A stretch of 32,736 nt of DNA from Candidatus Thorarchaeota archaeon (GTDB taxonomy: Archaea; Asgardarchaeota; Thorarchaeia; Thorarchaeales; Thorarchaeaceae). This document shows positions 16,137 to 23,220 of the stretch, piece after piece. The DNA lies in contig JAEOUG010000102.1 in the NCBI GenBank assembly GCA_016839445.1, positions 1 to 32,736 of the forward strand, given 5' to 3'. A model generated the notes under the pieces. It saw only the letters and a list, made by a program, of their open reading frames with translations. It made no database searches and was not told the DNA's origin. Both the position numbers and the translations under genes were made by a program. Within the stretch, counting starts at the first letter, position 1, and each line of letters begins with the position of its first letter.

Positions 16137-17483
16137 CTAGATACGGTGGCCCTGATCAACCATCGCATTGGCGACTTTGAGGAAGCCAGCGATATTAGCG
16201 CCCATGACATAGTTGCCCTTTGCGCCGAAGAGCTCCGAGGTGTGGTATGCGTTAGCGTGGATGCTCTGCATGATCTGATGGAGCTTCGCATCGACCTCTT
16301 CTCGCGTCCAGAAGAAGCGCTGACTGTTCTGAGCCATCTCAAGACCAGAAACAGAAACACCGCCAGCGTTAGCGGCCTTTCCGGGGCCATAGAGAATCTT
16401 GTTCTCAAGGAAGATCTCAACACCCGCAGGTACAGTGGGCATGTTCGCACCCTCGCCAACGGCCATAACACCGTTGTCAACCAGTGCCTTAGCCTCCTTG
16501 GCGTCGACCTCGTTCTGCGTAGCACTTGGAAGGGCAACGTCACACTTCAGGCTCCAGGGGCTTCCTTGTGATGAATAGTCGACCTTGTAATGGTCGGCGT
16601 ATTCCTTGATTCGTCCTCTTCTGACATTCTTCAGGTCCATGATATAGGCGAGCTTCTCTGCGTCAATGCCGTCAGGATCGTGGATCCAGCCGCTTGAGTC
16701 ACTCAAGGCGATCACCTTGGCACCCAGCTGAATGCACTTTTCAGTTGCATACTGAGCAACATTGCCTGAACCTGATACAACCACAGTCTTGCCCTTCATG
16801 TCCTCGCCACGAGTCTTGAGCATCTCCTGTACGAAGTACACACAGCCGTAGCCGGTCGCCTCTGGACGGATTAGTGAGCCGCCCCAGCCGGCGCCCTTCC
16901 CGGTCAAGACGCAAGTGCCATGGTGATTGGTTATCTTCCTGTAGGCACCGTAGAGGTAGCCGATCTCGCGGCCACCGACACCGATGTCGCCAGCAGGAAC
17001 GTCAACAAACTGACCAATGTGTCTGTAGAGCTCGAACATCAGACTCTCACAAAAGCTCTCGACCTCGGCATCTGTCTTGCCCTTCGGGTCGAAGTCCGAA
17101 CCGCCTTTGCCACCTCCCATTGGAAGTGTGGTCAGGCTGTTCTTGAAGATCTGCTCAAAGCCGAGGAACTTCAGCACGCCTTGTGTGACTGTCGGATGGA
17201 ATCGGAGCCCACCCTTGTACGGGCCGAGGGCGGAGTTGTACTGCACCCTGAAACCGCGGTTCACCTGAATCTTACCATCACGATCCTTCCAAGGAATACG
17301 GAACTGGATAATGCGCTCAGGTTCCACTATTCTCTCTAGGATTGAGTTCTCCTTATACACAGGATACTTCTTGATGGCAGGCTCTAGGCTCTCTAGTACT
17401 TCCAATACAGCCTGATGGAAGACTTCTTGCCCAGGGTCTTTCTCAACAACGCCGTTGTATACTTGCTCGATATAACTGTCCAA
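16137..17483 (-). CDS. gdhA: NADP-type glutamate dehydrogenase, small hexameric bacterial-type class
   Basis: 448 aa, the length of the E. coli-type small hexameric enzyme rather than the roughly 415-420 aa thermophilic archaeal GDHs. It reductively aminates 2-oxoglutarate with ammonium. Motifs: RVQYNSALGPYKGGLRFHP (79-97), the catalytic lysine in PMGGGKGGSDFDPKGK (K126), GGREIGYLYG, the Rossmann signature SGSGNVAQ, and ALSDSSG after strand 2, which fits NADP rather than NAD. The N-terminal NGVVEKDPGQEVFHQAV is also typical of the bacterial class. The start is TTG 17483 with GGTGAGTGA about 8 nt upstream, and a TATA-like CATTTATCT lies about 50 nt upstream. It provides glutamate for IlvE and other transaminases. 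Its affinity to bacterial homologues suggests transfer, to be tested by phylogeny. Confidence 0.96.
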   Translation of the reverse strand: MDSYIEQVYNGVVEKDPGQEVFHQAVLEVLESLEPAIKKYPVYKENSILERIVEPERIIQFRIPWKDRDGKIQVNRGFRVQYNSALGPYKGGLRFHPTVTQGVLKFLGFEQIFKNSLTTLPMGGGKGGSDFDPKGKTDAEVESFCESLMFELYRHIGQFVDVPAGDIGVGGREIGYLYGAYRKITNHHGTCVLTGKGAGWGGSLIRPEATGYGCVYFVQEMLKTRGEDMKGKTVVVSGSGNVAQYATEKCIQLGAKVIALSDSSGWIHDPDGIDAEKLAYIMDLKNVRRGRIKEYADHYKVDYSSQGSPWSLKCDVALPSATQNEVDAKEAKALVDNGVMAVGEGANMPTVPAGVEIFLENKILYGPGKAANAGGVSVSGLEMAQNSQRFFWTREEVDAKLHQIMQSIHANAYHTSELFGAKGNYVMGANIAGFLKVANAMVDQGHRI

Positions 17484-17629
17484 TGGGAATCACTCACCAA
17501 CAGTGTTAGCGGACGGCCCGCACCATGGCATGTAGATAAATGAATCGGATTGGTACAGCTTCCTAGAAGGTGGGCAGAACAAGAACAGTCTTTAGAAGCT
17601 GCGCGGAAGAATCACAAGAGGAGGAGTCT

Positions 17630-18274
17630 ATGTCAACGTTCGAGCAGGAATGGGTTTCGCCAATCCTTGAGGTCTACAAGAAGAGGAAGATCACCGAGGA
17701 GTACTCGGTCATCCTTGGACTCAACCCAGTTGGACAAGCTCTCTGCAGACATCTCTACGAGAGGAATGACTTCGAAACGGTCCTTCTCTTCAACTCACCG
17801 GCGTTCTCGTCTTGGAGTCGCTATCCAGCAGACCTGAAGCCACCGGTGGTGCCTGTTCATGGAATGGTTGCTGACGAACTGATGCTCGTGTTCGGGGACA
17901 TAATCATCAAAGAGCATGACTGGATGACGGACCTCCTGTTCTACATCAGAGGCAACGTTCCAACGAGATTCGTCATATCGCTGATGACCCATGACGGACT
18001 AACATGTGCACAGGTCACGTCCAAGAAGGGGGAGCGACTCTTGAGGAGGATGGACGTGCCGCTGGGAAGAGCTGATTTCTACGACTCTGTTTCCGCCCCT
18101 CTCATCAGCGCGGGAACAGCCGCGGGGCTTGACGTCGTGATTCTGTTCCTGGAATCCATTTCTGATGAGGTTCTCCTGCAGATTGACGACGAAACTGTCA
18201 CAAGAGGCGAGGTAGAAGCAGGACTGTCCCTGATTCTGAGAGGACTCAATCTGGAAGTATTTAATACGGACTAG
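17630..18274 (+). CDS. PAC2-like (proteasome assembly chaperone 2 family) protein
   Basis: 214 aa from ATG 17630, with AGGAGG 5 nt upstream; the track's 234-aa version starts before that ribosome site. The order of strands and helices fits the PAC2 family (archaeal PbaA/PbaB-like): VILGLNPVGQALCRHLY (N-terminal Gly-rich loop and helix), AFSSWSRYP, ADELMLVFGDI (the GE/GD strand region), then FVISLMTHDG, a Gly-rich ISAGTAAGLDVV loop and FLESISDE. The family assignment is from this pattern, not a diagnostic active site. Archaeal homologues help assemble 20S or alternative proteasomes. It shares the CTAG stop palindrome with the zinc-ribbon gene opposite. Confidence 0.7.
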   Translation: MSTFEQEWVSPILEVYKKRKITEEYSVILGLNPVGQALCRHLYERNDFETVLLFNSPAFSSWSRYPADLKPPVVPVHGMVADELMLVFGDIIIKEHDWMTDLLFYIRGNVPTRFVISLMTHDGLTCAQVTSKKGERLLRRMDVPLGRADFYDSVSAPLISAGTAAGLDVVILFLESISDEVLLQIDDETVTRGEVEAGLSLILRGLNLEVFNTD

Positions 18275-18987
18275 GTGTCATCGCTCGTTCGCCCGTATCC
18301 TGTTCGCGTTCTCCCACCGAAGGCCTCGTAACGTTCGTCAGGGCTCCTATCAGACAGACGCTCGTCACAGTCGTAGCACATCAGGGCTTTGGTTTCTCGA
18401 ACGTTAACGATGTTGCCACACGAAATGCACGTCCAGAGGCCACCCTGCAACAGCTTCGTCTTCCTGAAAACCGCACGTGCCATGTCCTTTAGAGATTCAG
18501 GGCAGCCCTCGGCAACTCCAACTACGCCCTGTTCGGACCACTCGCAAATCACTGACACCAGAGTCGTCATCAGCTCAATGATGCGAGTTGTTCTATCTTC
18601 GATCTCGCGTGAAGACTCTGACTTCGTGTCGCGATGCGCATCAGGCAGTCCTGAGAGCAACTCGATGAAGGCAAAGAACGCGGGGGCGGGGAAATTGTCA
18701 GGTGCTCGAGCTTCTACCATTTGACCCAGGACAGCAGAGATCATCAACGTCTGCGTGTAGTCTTCCTGGAGTATTCTCTCAGCCTCGACAAGTATCTTGT
18801 CCACTCGAATGCTGTACTTCTCGGGAGGCAGGCCCCGGCTCTCTGCAATCTCTCTGACGGCGCTGAGAAGGCCTTTTCCTTTACTCATCATACGATTGAC
18901 ACGACGAGCTACCGAGCCGTATGGAAGGCCAGCGTCGGTTGCCAACTCCTGAAGAAGCTCTCTGGCGGTCACACTCAATAGCAGCAC
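18271..18987 (-). CDS. Helical protein with C-terminal zinc ribbon, function unknown
   Basis: 238 aa, no family recognised. The N-terminus (residues 5-60) looks helix-turn-helix-like (TARELLQELATDAG...GSVARRVNRMM). A helical middle (about 70-170) and a C-terminal zinc ribbon CISCG...CYDCDER (C187, C190, C204, C207) follow. The arrangement suggests a nucleic-acid-binding or adaptor protein, but this is inference. It is soluble, with no TM. GTG 18987 is used by the track and has GAGAGGT just upstream, closer than ideal; GTG 18972 is an alternative. A TATA-like CCTAAAATC lies about 40 nt upstream. Its last 4 nt overlap the convergent PAC2-like gene. Confidence 0.72.
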   Translation of the reverse strand: MLLLSVTARELLQELATDAGLPYGSVARRVNRMMSKGKGLLSAVREIAESRGLPPEKYSIRVDKILVEAERILQEDYTQTLMISAVLGQMVEARAPDNFPAPAFFAFIELLSGLPDAHRDTKSESSREIEDRTTRIIELMTTLVSVICEWSEQGVVGVAEGCPESLKDMARAVFRKTKLLQGGLWTCISCGNIVNVRETKALMCYDCDERLSDRSPDERYEAFGGRTRTGYGRTSDDT

Positions 18988-19101
18988 GTACCTCTCGCAG
19001 GGACTACTGAAGGCAGGACTCTGATTTTAGGTTACCGACCCGTGTGTCTGTGGGGCAATCTCTATAAGGAGGGGGCATCGGGCCAGACTTGGCGGCTGGC
19101 G

Positions 19102-20088
19102 ATGAAAGACTGTGATATTCTCTTGGCGAGCGGTGCCGAACACCTCAAACCTAGGTTCCAGGAGCTAGGCTATCGCGTTTTCACTTCCGGGCTCAACTAT
19201 GACAGCAAGCGGCTGTTCCCGAATGCCGACATCTACGCAAAGATAGAAGAGATTGAGAAACTCGCGAACAGGAGAGTAATCGTGGTTCAGAGCTGCACAG
19301 GGTCAGGTCCAGCTGAGAATGAAGACTACACCACATCAGATCGCGTTGTAGAGTTGCTGCTGCTTCTAGACCTTCTAGCAAGACCAATGAAGGCAAAGGA
19401 AGTGGGCCACAAGCAGTACTCTGTCACTCAACTTGCGCCACCATCAAAAGTCGAGGTGGTATTGACATTCCAGCCGTTTGCCCTCCAAGACAAGGTGTTC
19501 AAGACCGGCGAAGCCGTATCAGGAAGATGGGCTATCGAAGCAATAGCCCAGGCCTGTAACCGAGTGTTTGTTGTCAATCCTCATGCGCCGGACAGCCTCG
19601 AGTGGGTGAGTAGTCTATCTGACAGAGGGCTGTACCAAGTGATCGATGTTATCCCGGACCTTGTGGCATTCGCAGAGGAACGTTTCGGTTTCCAAGATGC
19701 CGTGATCGTGGCACCTGACGAGGGTGCCCAGGAGAGATACAAGTGTGATGGATTTGGTAAGAAGCGATCCAACTCCTATGTTGTGTCAATCCACGGCGAA
19801 CTAGACGTCAAGGGAAGACATGTAGTACTCATTGACGACCTCACCAAGAGCGGCAGTACTCTCCTGCGAGCAGCCGAAAGACTGAGGGAACAAGGCGCAG
19901 TGGATGTGATCATGGCAGTCGCTCACGTACTCCCAATCGTGGGCAAAGGAGAGGTACTGCTTGAGGCCTTGATCGAGAAGAGCAGTGGCAAGATAGTAAC
20001 AACCAACACTATCTACACGAACACGTTCTGCCACAAGAACGAGCACTTGACCTATGACGTAGTCGATGCGATAGTCAAGAACATCTAG
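19102..20088 (+). CDS. prs: Ribose-phosphate pyrophosphokinase (PRPP synthetase) family protein
   Basis: 328 aa from ATG 19102. The track's longer ORF would run over the TATA-like CTCTATAAGG. Two phosphoribosyltransferase-fold halves are visible. The first has an N-terminal strand CDILLASG, an internal VVQSCTG, and PF.LQDKVFKTGEAVSG, which corresponds to the Y.RQDR.f..GE.iS active-site region. The second carries the PRPP-binding loop VVLIDDLTKSGSTLL, with paired Asp and the TKSGST turn. PRPP synthetase transfers pyrophosphate from ATP to ribose-5-phosphate. The chain is longer and more divergent than typical archaeal Prs (about 285-290 aa), and the first-half motif is altered, so a related or specialised activity is possible. 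It neighbours Udp and SurE. Confidence 0.8.
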   Translation: MKDCDILLASGAEHLKPRFQELGYRVFTSGLNYDSKRLFPNADIYAKIEEIEKLANRRVIVVQSCTGSGPAENEDYTTSDRVVELLLLLDLLARPMKAKEVGHKQYSVTQLAPPSKVEVVLTFQPFALQDKVFKTGEAVSGRWAIEAIAQACNRVFVVNPHAPDSLEWVSSLSDRGLYQVIDVIPDLVAFAEERFGFQDAVIVAPDEGAQERYKCDGFGKKRSNSYVVSIHGELDVKGRHVVLIDDLTKSGSTLLRAAERLREQGAVDVIMAVAHVLPIVGKGEVLLEALIEKSSGKIVTTNTIYTNTFCHKNEHLTYDVVDAIVKNI

Positions 20089-20309
20089 TCAAGGTGATTC
20101 TGGGCCGCTTCCCTTGCGGACCACGCCTTACCACTTGAGCGTTCCACTAAGCCTCTCTTCTCAAGGTCATTCAACGCCTGAATGACAGCGTTCTGGTCAC
20201 ACTCAACGTGCTTGCCTTTGAGCATGGCTGTTATGGCGGCTGGCCTATGGGTGTCATTGATAATCAGCGCTAGAATATCACGCTGCAGTTGTGTAACCTC
20301 TTCACTCAT
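20085..20309 (-). CDS. Small winged-helix DNA-binding protein
   Basis: 74 aa from ATG 20309 (MSEEVTQLQRDIL); GTG 20318 would add three residues and sits exactly where a leaderless start is expected from the TATA at 20341. The sequence reads as one winged helix: helix 1 TQLQRDILALI, helix 2 HRPAAITAML, recognition helix DQNAVIQALNDLEKRGLVE, wing ERSSGKAWS. The LEKRGLV motif is typical of MarR/ArsR-like archaeal regulators. It diverges from udp across about 100 nt and converges with prs, sharing CTAG, so it may regulate one or both; this is inference. Confidence 0.75.
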   Translation of the reverse strand: MSEEVTQLQRDILALIINDTHRPAAITAMLKGKHVECDQNAVIQALNDLEKRGLVERSSGKAWSAREAAQNHLD

Positions 20310-20340
20310 TTCAAACACTGGATTCGCGGCTCTCAGGATT

Positions 20341-20349
20341 CTTTTAAGG
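20341..20349. promoter_or_regulatory. TATA-like element readable in both directions
   Basis: CTTTTAAGG (plus) is CCTTAAAAG (minus). Its centre is about 27 nt from GTG 20318 and 36 nt from ATG 20309 on the minus strand, and about 68 nt from the udp ATG on the plus strand. Confidence 0.4.
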
Positions 20350-20412
20350 CTATTGACACATCACATCCGAAACCCTTTTGTCTTGCCTCAAAGGCTGCCG
20401 GAAGGCCTAGCA

Positions 20413-21147
20413 ATGTCAGACGGGAAAGAATACCACATTGGAATCGCAAAAGGAGAAATTCCTGAGCTTGTTCTCTTGCCAGGTGATCCTGAGAGAGCCA
20501 AGACGATTGCAGAAAAGTTCTTCGACAACCCTGAAGAGATAGCAAAAAGAAGGGAGTATTGGAGCTACAGAGGCACATGGAATGGAGTCCCCGTGGCTGT
20601 GTGCTCGACTGGCATAGGCTGCCCATCTGCGGCCATAGCGATCGAGGAACTTGTCAAGGTTGGTTGTACGAAGTTTATCAGAGTAGGTACTTGCGGCGCG
20701 ATTAGCAGGAAAGTCAAGACGCACGACCTAGTGGTCTTCACTGGGTCTGTTAGAGATGAGGGGACTTCACGCCAGTACGTTCCGATTGAGTTCCCTGCCG
20801 TAGCAGACCCCGAGATTGTGCAATCCCTTGGACGTGCAGCAGACTCTCGGGGATTGCGGTATCATGTAGGCATCGGCCACTCTAAGGACTCGTTCTACAG
20901 CGAGTATCCCTCCTACGTCGCAAACCCAGAAGAGATGGAAAGGAAGTGGGATGCCATGCGAAGAGCGGGCGTGCTGGCGACAGAGATGGAGGCGGCCGCA
21001 CTCTTTGTGATCGGCCAACTTAGGTCGGTGAAGGTTGGCACGGTCTGCATAGCCGTTGGCGAGAATGTGGAAGAAGAGGCCAAGATTGTGGGGAAGCCTC
21101 CGCTGGATGACCTCGTCGCTGTGGCTCTTGATGCACTGACTTCATAG
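20413..21147 (+). CDS. udp: Uridine phosphorylase / nucleoside phosphorylase-I family
   Basis: 244 aa from ATG 20413 (MSDGKEYHIG). The ORF track runs on upstream through the winged-helix gene. Family motifs: YHIGIAKGEIPELVLLPGDPERA (phosphate loop GDPxRA), STGIGCPSAAIAIEEL, RVGTCGAIS (purine/pyrimidine base pocket) and ATEMEAAALF (ribose/base recognition). It reversibly phosphorolyses uridine to uracil and ribose-1-phosphate; related PNPs share the fold, and the YxH(V)GI/KD segment favours a uridine-type enzyme. A weak GGAAGG lies upstream. It lies between genes for PRPP synthesis and a nucleotidase, consistent with nucleoside salvage. It ends 4 nt from the convergent membrane gene. Confidence 0.88.
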   Translation: MSDGKEYHIGIAKGEIPELVLLPGDPERAKTIAEKFFDNPEEIAKRREYWSYRGTWNGVPVAVCSTGIGCPSAAIAIEELVKVGCTKFIRVGTCGAISRKVKTHDLVVFTGSVRDEGTSRQYVPIEFPAVADPEIVQSLGRAADSRGLRYHVGIGHSKDSFYSEYPSYVANPEEMERKWDAMRRAGVLATEMEAAALFVIGQLRSVKVGTVCIAVGENVEEEAKIVGKPPLDDLVAVALDALTS

Positions 21148-21151
21148 CCGC

Positions 21152-21931
21152 CTATATGTCACTAAACCAGAGCTTCTTCTGGGCTGCTATGAGCAGACTC
21201 TCCGCGGCTCTCTTGTCCATACCTGCGATGCTCGCCAGCTGTTCAGGGCTGGTCCCAACGAAATCAGTCGTCGTAGCTATTCCCGAATTGAGTACAAGAT
21301 TGATGACTGGTTCAGGAGTGTCGAGTTCAACGAGTAGGTCTCGCAAACTGGCAACCGTATCCGCACTGGCCTTTGGTGCCTCGACACCAGGCATCTCAGA
21401 TCCGAGTTCATCGTCTGAGTCCTCCGTCGACTCCTTCAACGCTGCGAGCTCGGGCATCTCGCCTGCCGCTCCGTACTTGCGTATGAATGATGGCCTGAGG
21501 AGAAATACACCCAGAATGGCCGAAGCTGCCAGGAGGGGAATCAGTAACACATTGCTGATGTCAATGCCGATGATAGCTCCTCCAGGACCGAATCCCACCA
21601 AGGCAGAGACTGTGTCCTGGGTGAACAAGAATGTGAAGGATGTGCCTGAGAGGTCCGTGAACAGAATCAACCAGATTGGTGTGAAGATACCCAGACTCCC
21701 AGCCTCATAGATGAAGAACTCCCGAAACACCTGCCTTCTAACGAAGTATACGACCAGAGGCGGGGCTACCACGAGACCAACAGATATGACGAACCAGATT
21801 ACGTAGACATTCCAGAGAGCAGCCAACAGGACTGCATCTGCGCCGTGACGGGCGATTTTGATTATCATTGCTCCCAGGAATATGACCCCTGAGAGGATAG
21901 CACCTACAAGCACGCCATGAGCGTATCTCAT
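21152..21931 (-). CDS. Membrane protein with C-terminal cytoplasmic helix-hairpin-helix region
   Basis: 259 aa, function unknown. The N-terminal half has about four TM helices (HGVLVGAILSGVIFLGAMII; VYVIWFVISVGLVVAPPLVVY; FIYEAGSLGIFTPIWLILF; and NVLLIPLLAASAILGVFLL near 130-150). An acidic linker (ESTEDSDDELGSE) follows. The last about 60 residues read as a helix-hairpin-helix: DTPEPVINLVLNSGIATTTDFVGTSPEQLASIAGMDKRAAESLL, with the pattern L..aGi.t...l....p..La.i.Gm....A. Such modules usually bind DNA, as in RuvA C or PCNA-clamp/topoisomerase tails, so a membrane protein carrying one is unusual. ATG 21931 has GAGGTGA upstream. It diverges from the histone-fold gene and converges with udp. 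Confidence 0.78.
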   Translation of the reverse strand: MRYAHGVLVGAILSGVIFLGAMIIKIARHGADAVLLAALWNVYVIWFVISVGLVVAPPLVVYFVRRQVFREFFIYEAGSLGIFTPIWLILFTDLSGTSFTFLFTQDTVSALVGFGPGGAIIGIDISNVLLIPLLAASAILGVFLLRPSFIRKYGAAGEMPELAALKESTEDSDDELGSEMPGVEAPKASADTVASLRDLLVELDTPEPVINLVLNSGIATTTDFVGTSPEQLASIAGMDKRAAESLLIAAQKKLWFSDI

Positions 21932-22090
21932 GGGACTAACTCACCTCGCAATGGTTGTAGAATGCTTGAGAATCTTTTAGGTGTTGTGAGGGTTAATCCA
22001 GCAGGACTGCTGAGATGATCAGTGTATGTGGGATTATGCACAGAAGCGACGAAATGCTAGGAAAACGCGCTCTGATGGCCCCTCTTGACA

Positions 22091-22104
22091 AGCCTTATAA
22101 GGCT
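22091..22104. promoter_or_regulatory. Perfect 14-bp palindrome over a TATA box
   Basis: AGCCTTATAAGGCT is identical to its reverse complement and contains the TATA core. It is about 50 nt before the ATG at 22148, so it can be the promoter of the histone-fold gene. The flanking palindromic arms could also be a dimeric-regulator site. GGAGGAGTGA follows at 22131-22140 as the ribosome site. Confidence 0.55.
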
Positions 22105-22147
22105 CCTAGACGCCATCTAGAGCACTCTTTGGAGGAGTGATTTGAGA

Positions 22148-22318
22148 ATGAGTTTTACTGTAAAGAAAGCAGTACAAGACTACGCAAAGAAGAAGAACCT
22201 ACAGGTTGCGGGCGACTTCTACGGTGCCCTTGACAAGCACATTGAGAAGATGCTTGACTCTGCTGCCAAGAGATGCGGCGAGAACAAGCGCAAGACTCTC
22301 AAGCCATACGATCTGTAA
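22148..22318 (+). CDS. Small archaeal histone-fold protein
   Basis: 56 aa, too short for the ORF track. The sequence has the histone-fold pattern: helix 1 VKKAVQDYAKKKN, strand/loop LQVAGDFYGALD, long helix DKHIEKMLDSAAKRCGE, a short loop, and a final NKRKTLKPYDL matching the GRKT(I/L)KxxD(I/L) end of archaeal histones and DUF1931 proteins. It lacks the fully basic surface of a classical HMfA-type histone, so nucleosome-like DNA wrapping is uncertain. ATG 22148 has a distant GGAGG; TTG 22142 (M-R-M-S...) would have better spacing. It lies between a strong palindromic promoter and a hairpin terminator, so it is a monocistronic unit. Function is inferred from fold only. Confidence 0.78.
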   Translation: MSFTVKKAVQDYAKKKNLQVAGDFYGALDKHIEKMLDSAAKRCGENKRKTLKPYDL

Positions 22319-22336
22319 ATCAATCTGATGCCGGGA

Positions 22337-22373
22337 GTGGGAGCACAGGCGGTGCTTCCACTATTCTCTTTTT
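22337..22373 (+). terminator. Intrinsic terminator after the histone-fold gene
   Basis: GTGGGAGCAC and GTGCTTCCAC form a 10-bp stem (one G-U pair) around a 5-nt loop (AGGCG), followed by TATTCTCTTTTTC. It lies 18 nt after the stop codon and before the surE promoter region. Confidence 0.65.
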
Positions 22374-22431
22374 CATAACGTCACTCTTATCAGGTCCGAG
22401 TAGTCCCCCTCGTGACAAGGAGAAGTCTTCA

Positions 22432-23220
22432 TTGTACAGAGTATGCCTCACCAACGACGACGGACCTCTGAGTGACAACCTGCTTAGATTGGCAGATGCC
22501 CTCAAGGACAAGGTTGAGCTCTTTGTCGTCGTGCCAGACGGACAACGTAGTGCCTCAGGGAAAGCATTGACTCTCAAGAGACCTATCAGACTGACTGAGA
22601 AACACGAGAAGAGGGGTTACAGCTTCGTGAGTCATGATGGGGTGCCGGCGGATTCCGTCATCCTTGCTCAGTGGTTCTACAAGGATCTAGACCTAGTAGT
22701 GTCCGGCGTAAACACTGGGGCAAATGTAGGCTATCAGAGCATTCTCACTAGTGGTACTGTTGGGGCCGCATTGGAGGCCGCCCTGAGGGGCATCCCTGCT
22801 ATCGCAATCTCTCAGGAAGCTCGACCTGAGGAGTGGTTCAACTCCACCGGTGGCAAGCGTTGCTTCGAGATGGTGTGCCAGACATCAACCAAACTCATAA
22901 TGGACATACTTGAGAAAGGCATGCCGAAAGGTATTGACCTCCTGAACCTCAACTTCCCTCACGAGCCGACCGAAGACACCAAGATTGTGGTGACAAAGCC
23001 AACCAAGATTCGGATGCACAATGAAGTGGAGGAGCGGCTCGACCCGAACAAGATGCCATACTACTGGTACCTGGGTCTCGAGAGACCACCCATGGCAGGA
23101 ACAGATGCACACGAGGTCCTCGTGAATAACAACATATCACTTACTCCACTCGTGCTAGATTGGGTTAACGATGTCGAGATAGAGAATCTTCGCGATTACA
23201 TCTCTCCTAGAGACGCTTGA
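22432..23220 (+). CDS. surE: SurE-family 5'/3'-nucleotidase
   Basis: 262 aa from TTG 22432, with AAGGAG 9 nt upstream. The track's longer start at 22273 reads through the histone-fold gene and the terminator. SurE motifs: N-terminal MYRVCLTNDDG with the metal-binding NDDG (8-11), QRSASGKALTL, the DGVPADSV loop, and LVVSGVNTGANVGYQSILTSGTVGAALEAA with the SGxNxGxN ligand motif. The enzyme removes phosphate from nucleoside monophosphates (and polyphosphate in some members) using a divalent metal. It would feed nucleosides to the nearby Udp. Its 3' end overlaps the convergent AIR-synthase-like gene by 14 nt. Confidence 0.95.
   Translation: MYRVCLTNDDGPLSDNLLRLADALKDKVELFVVVPDGQRSASGKALTLKRPIRLTEKHEKRGYSFVSHDGVPADSVILAQWFYKDLDLVVSGVNTGANVGYQSILTSGTVGAALEAALRGIPAIAISQEARPEEWFNSTGGKRCFEMVCQTSTKLIMDILEKGMPKGIDLLNLNFPHEPTEDTKIVVTKPTKIRMHNEVEERLDPNKMPYYWYLGLERPPMAGTDAHEVLVNNNISLTPLVLDWVNDVEIENLRDYISPRDA

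Noticed and set aside
20182-20412. N-terminal extension of the Udp ORF
   Set aside because: It reads back through the winged-helix gene; the phosphorylase domain begins at MSDGKEYHIG, so ATG 20413 is preferred.
22273-22431. N-terminal extension of the SurE ORF
   Set aside because: It overlaps the histone-fold gene and the terminator; TTG 22432 with AAGGAG gives the canonical SurE start.
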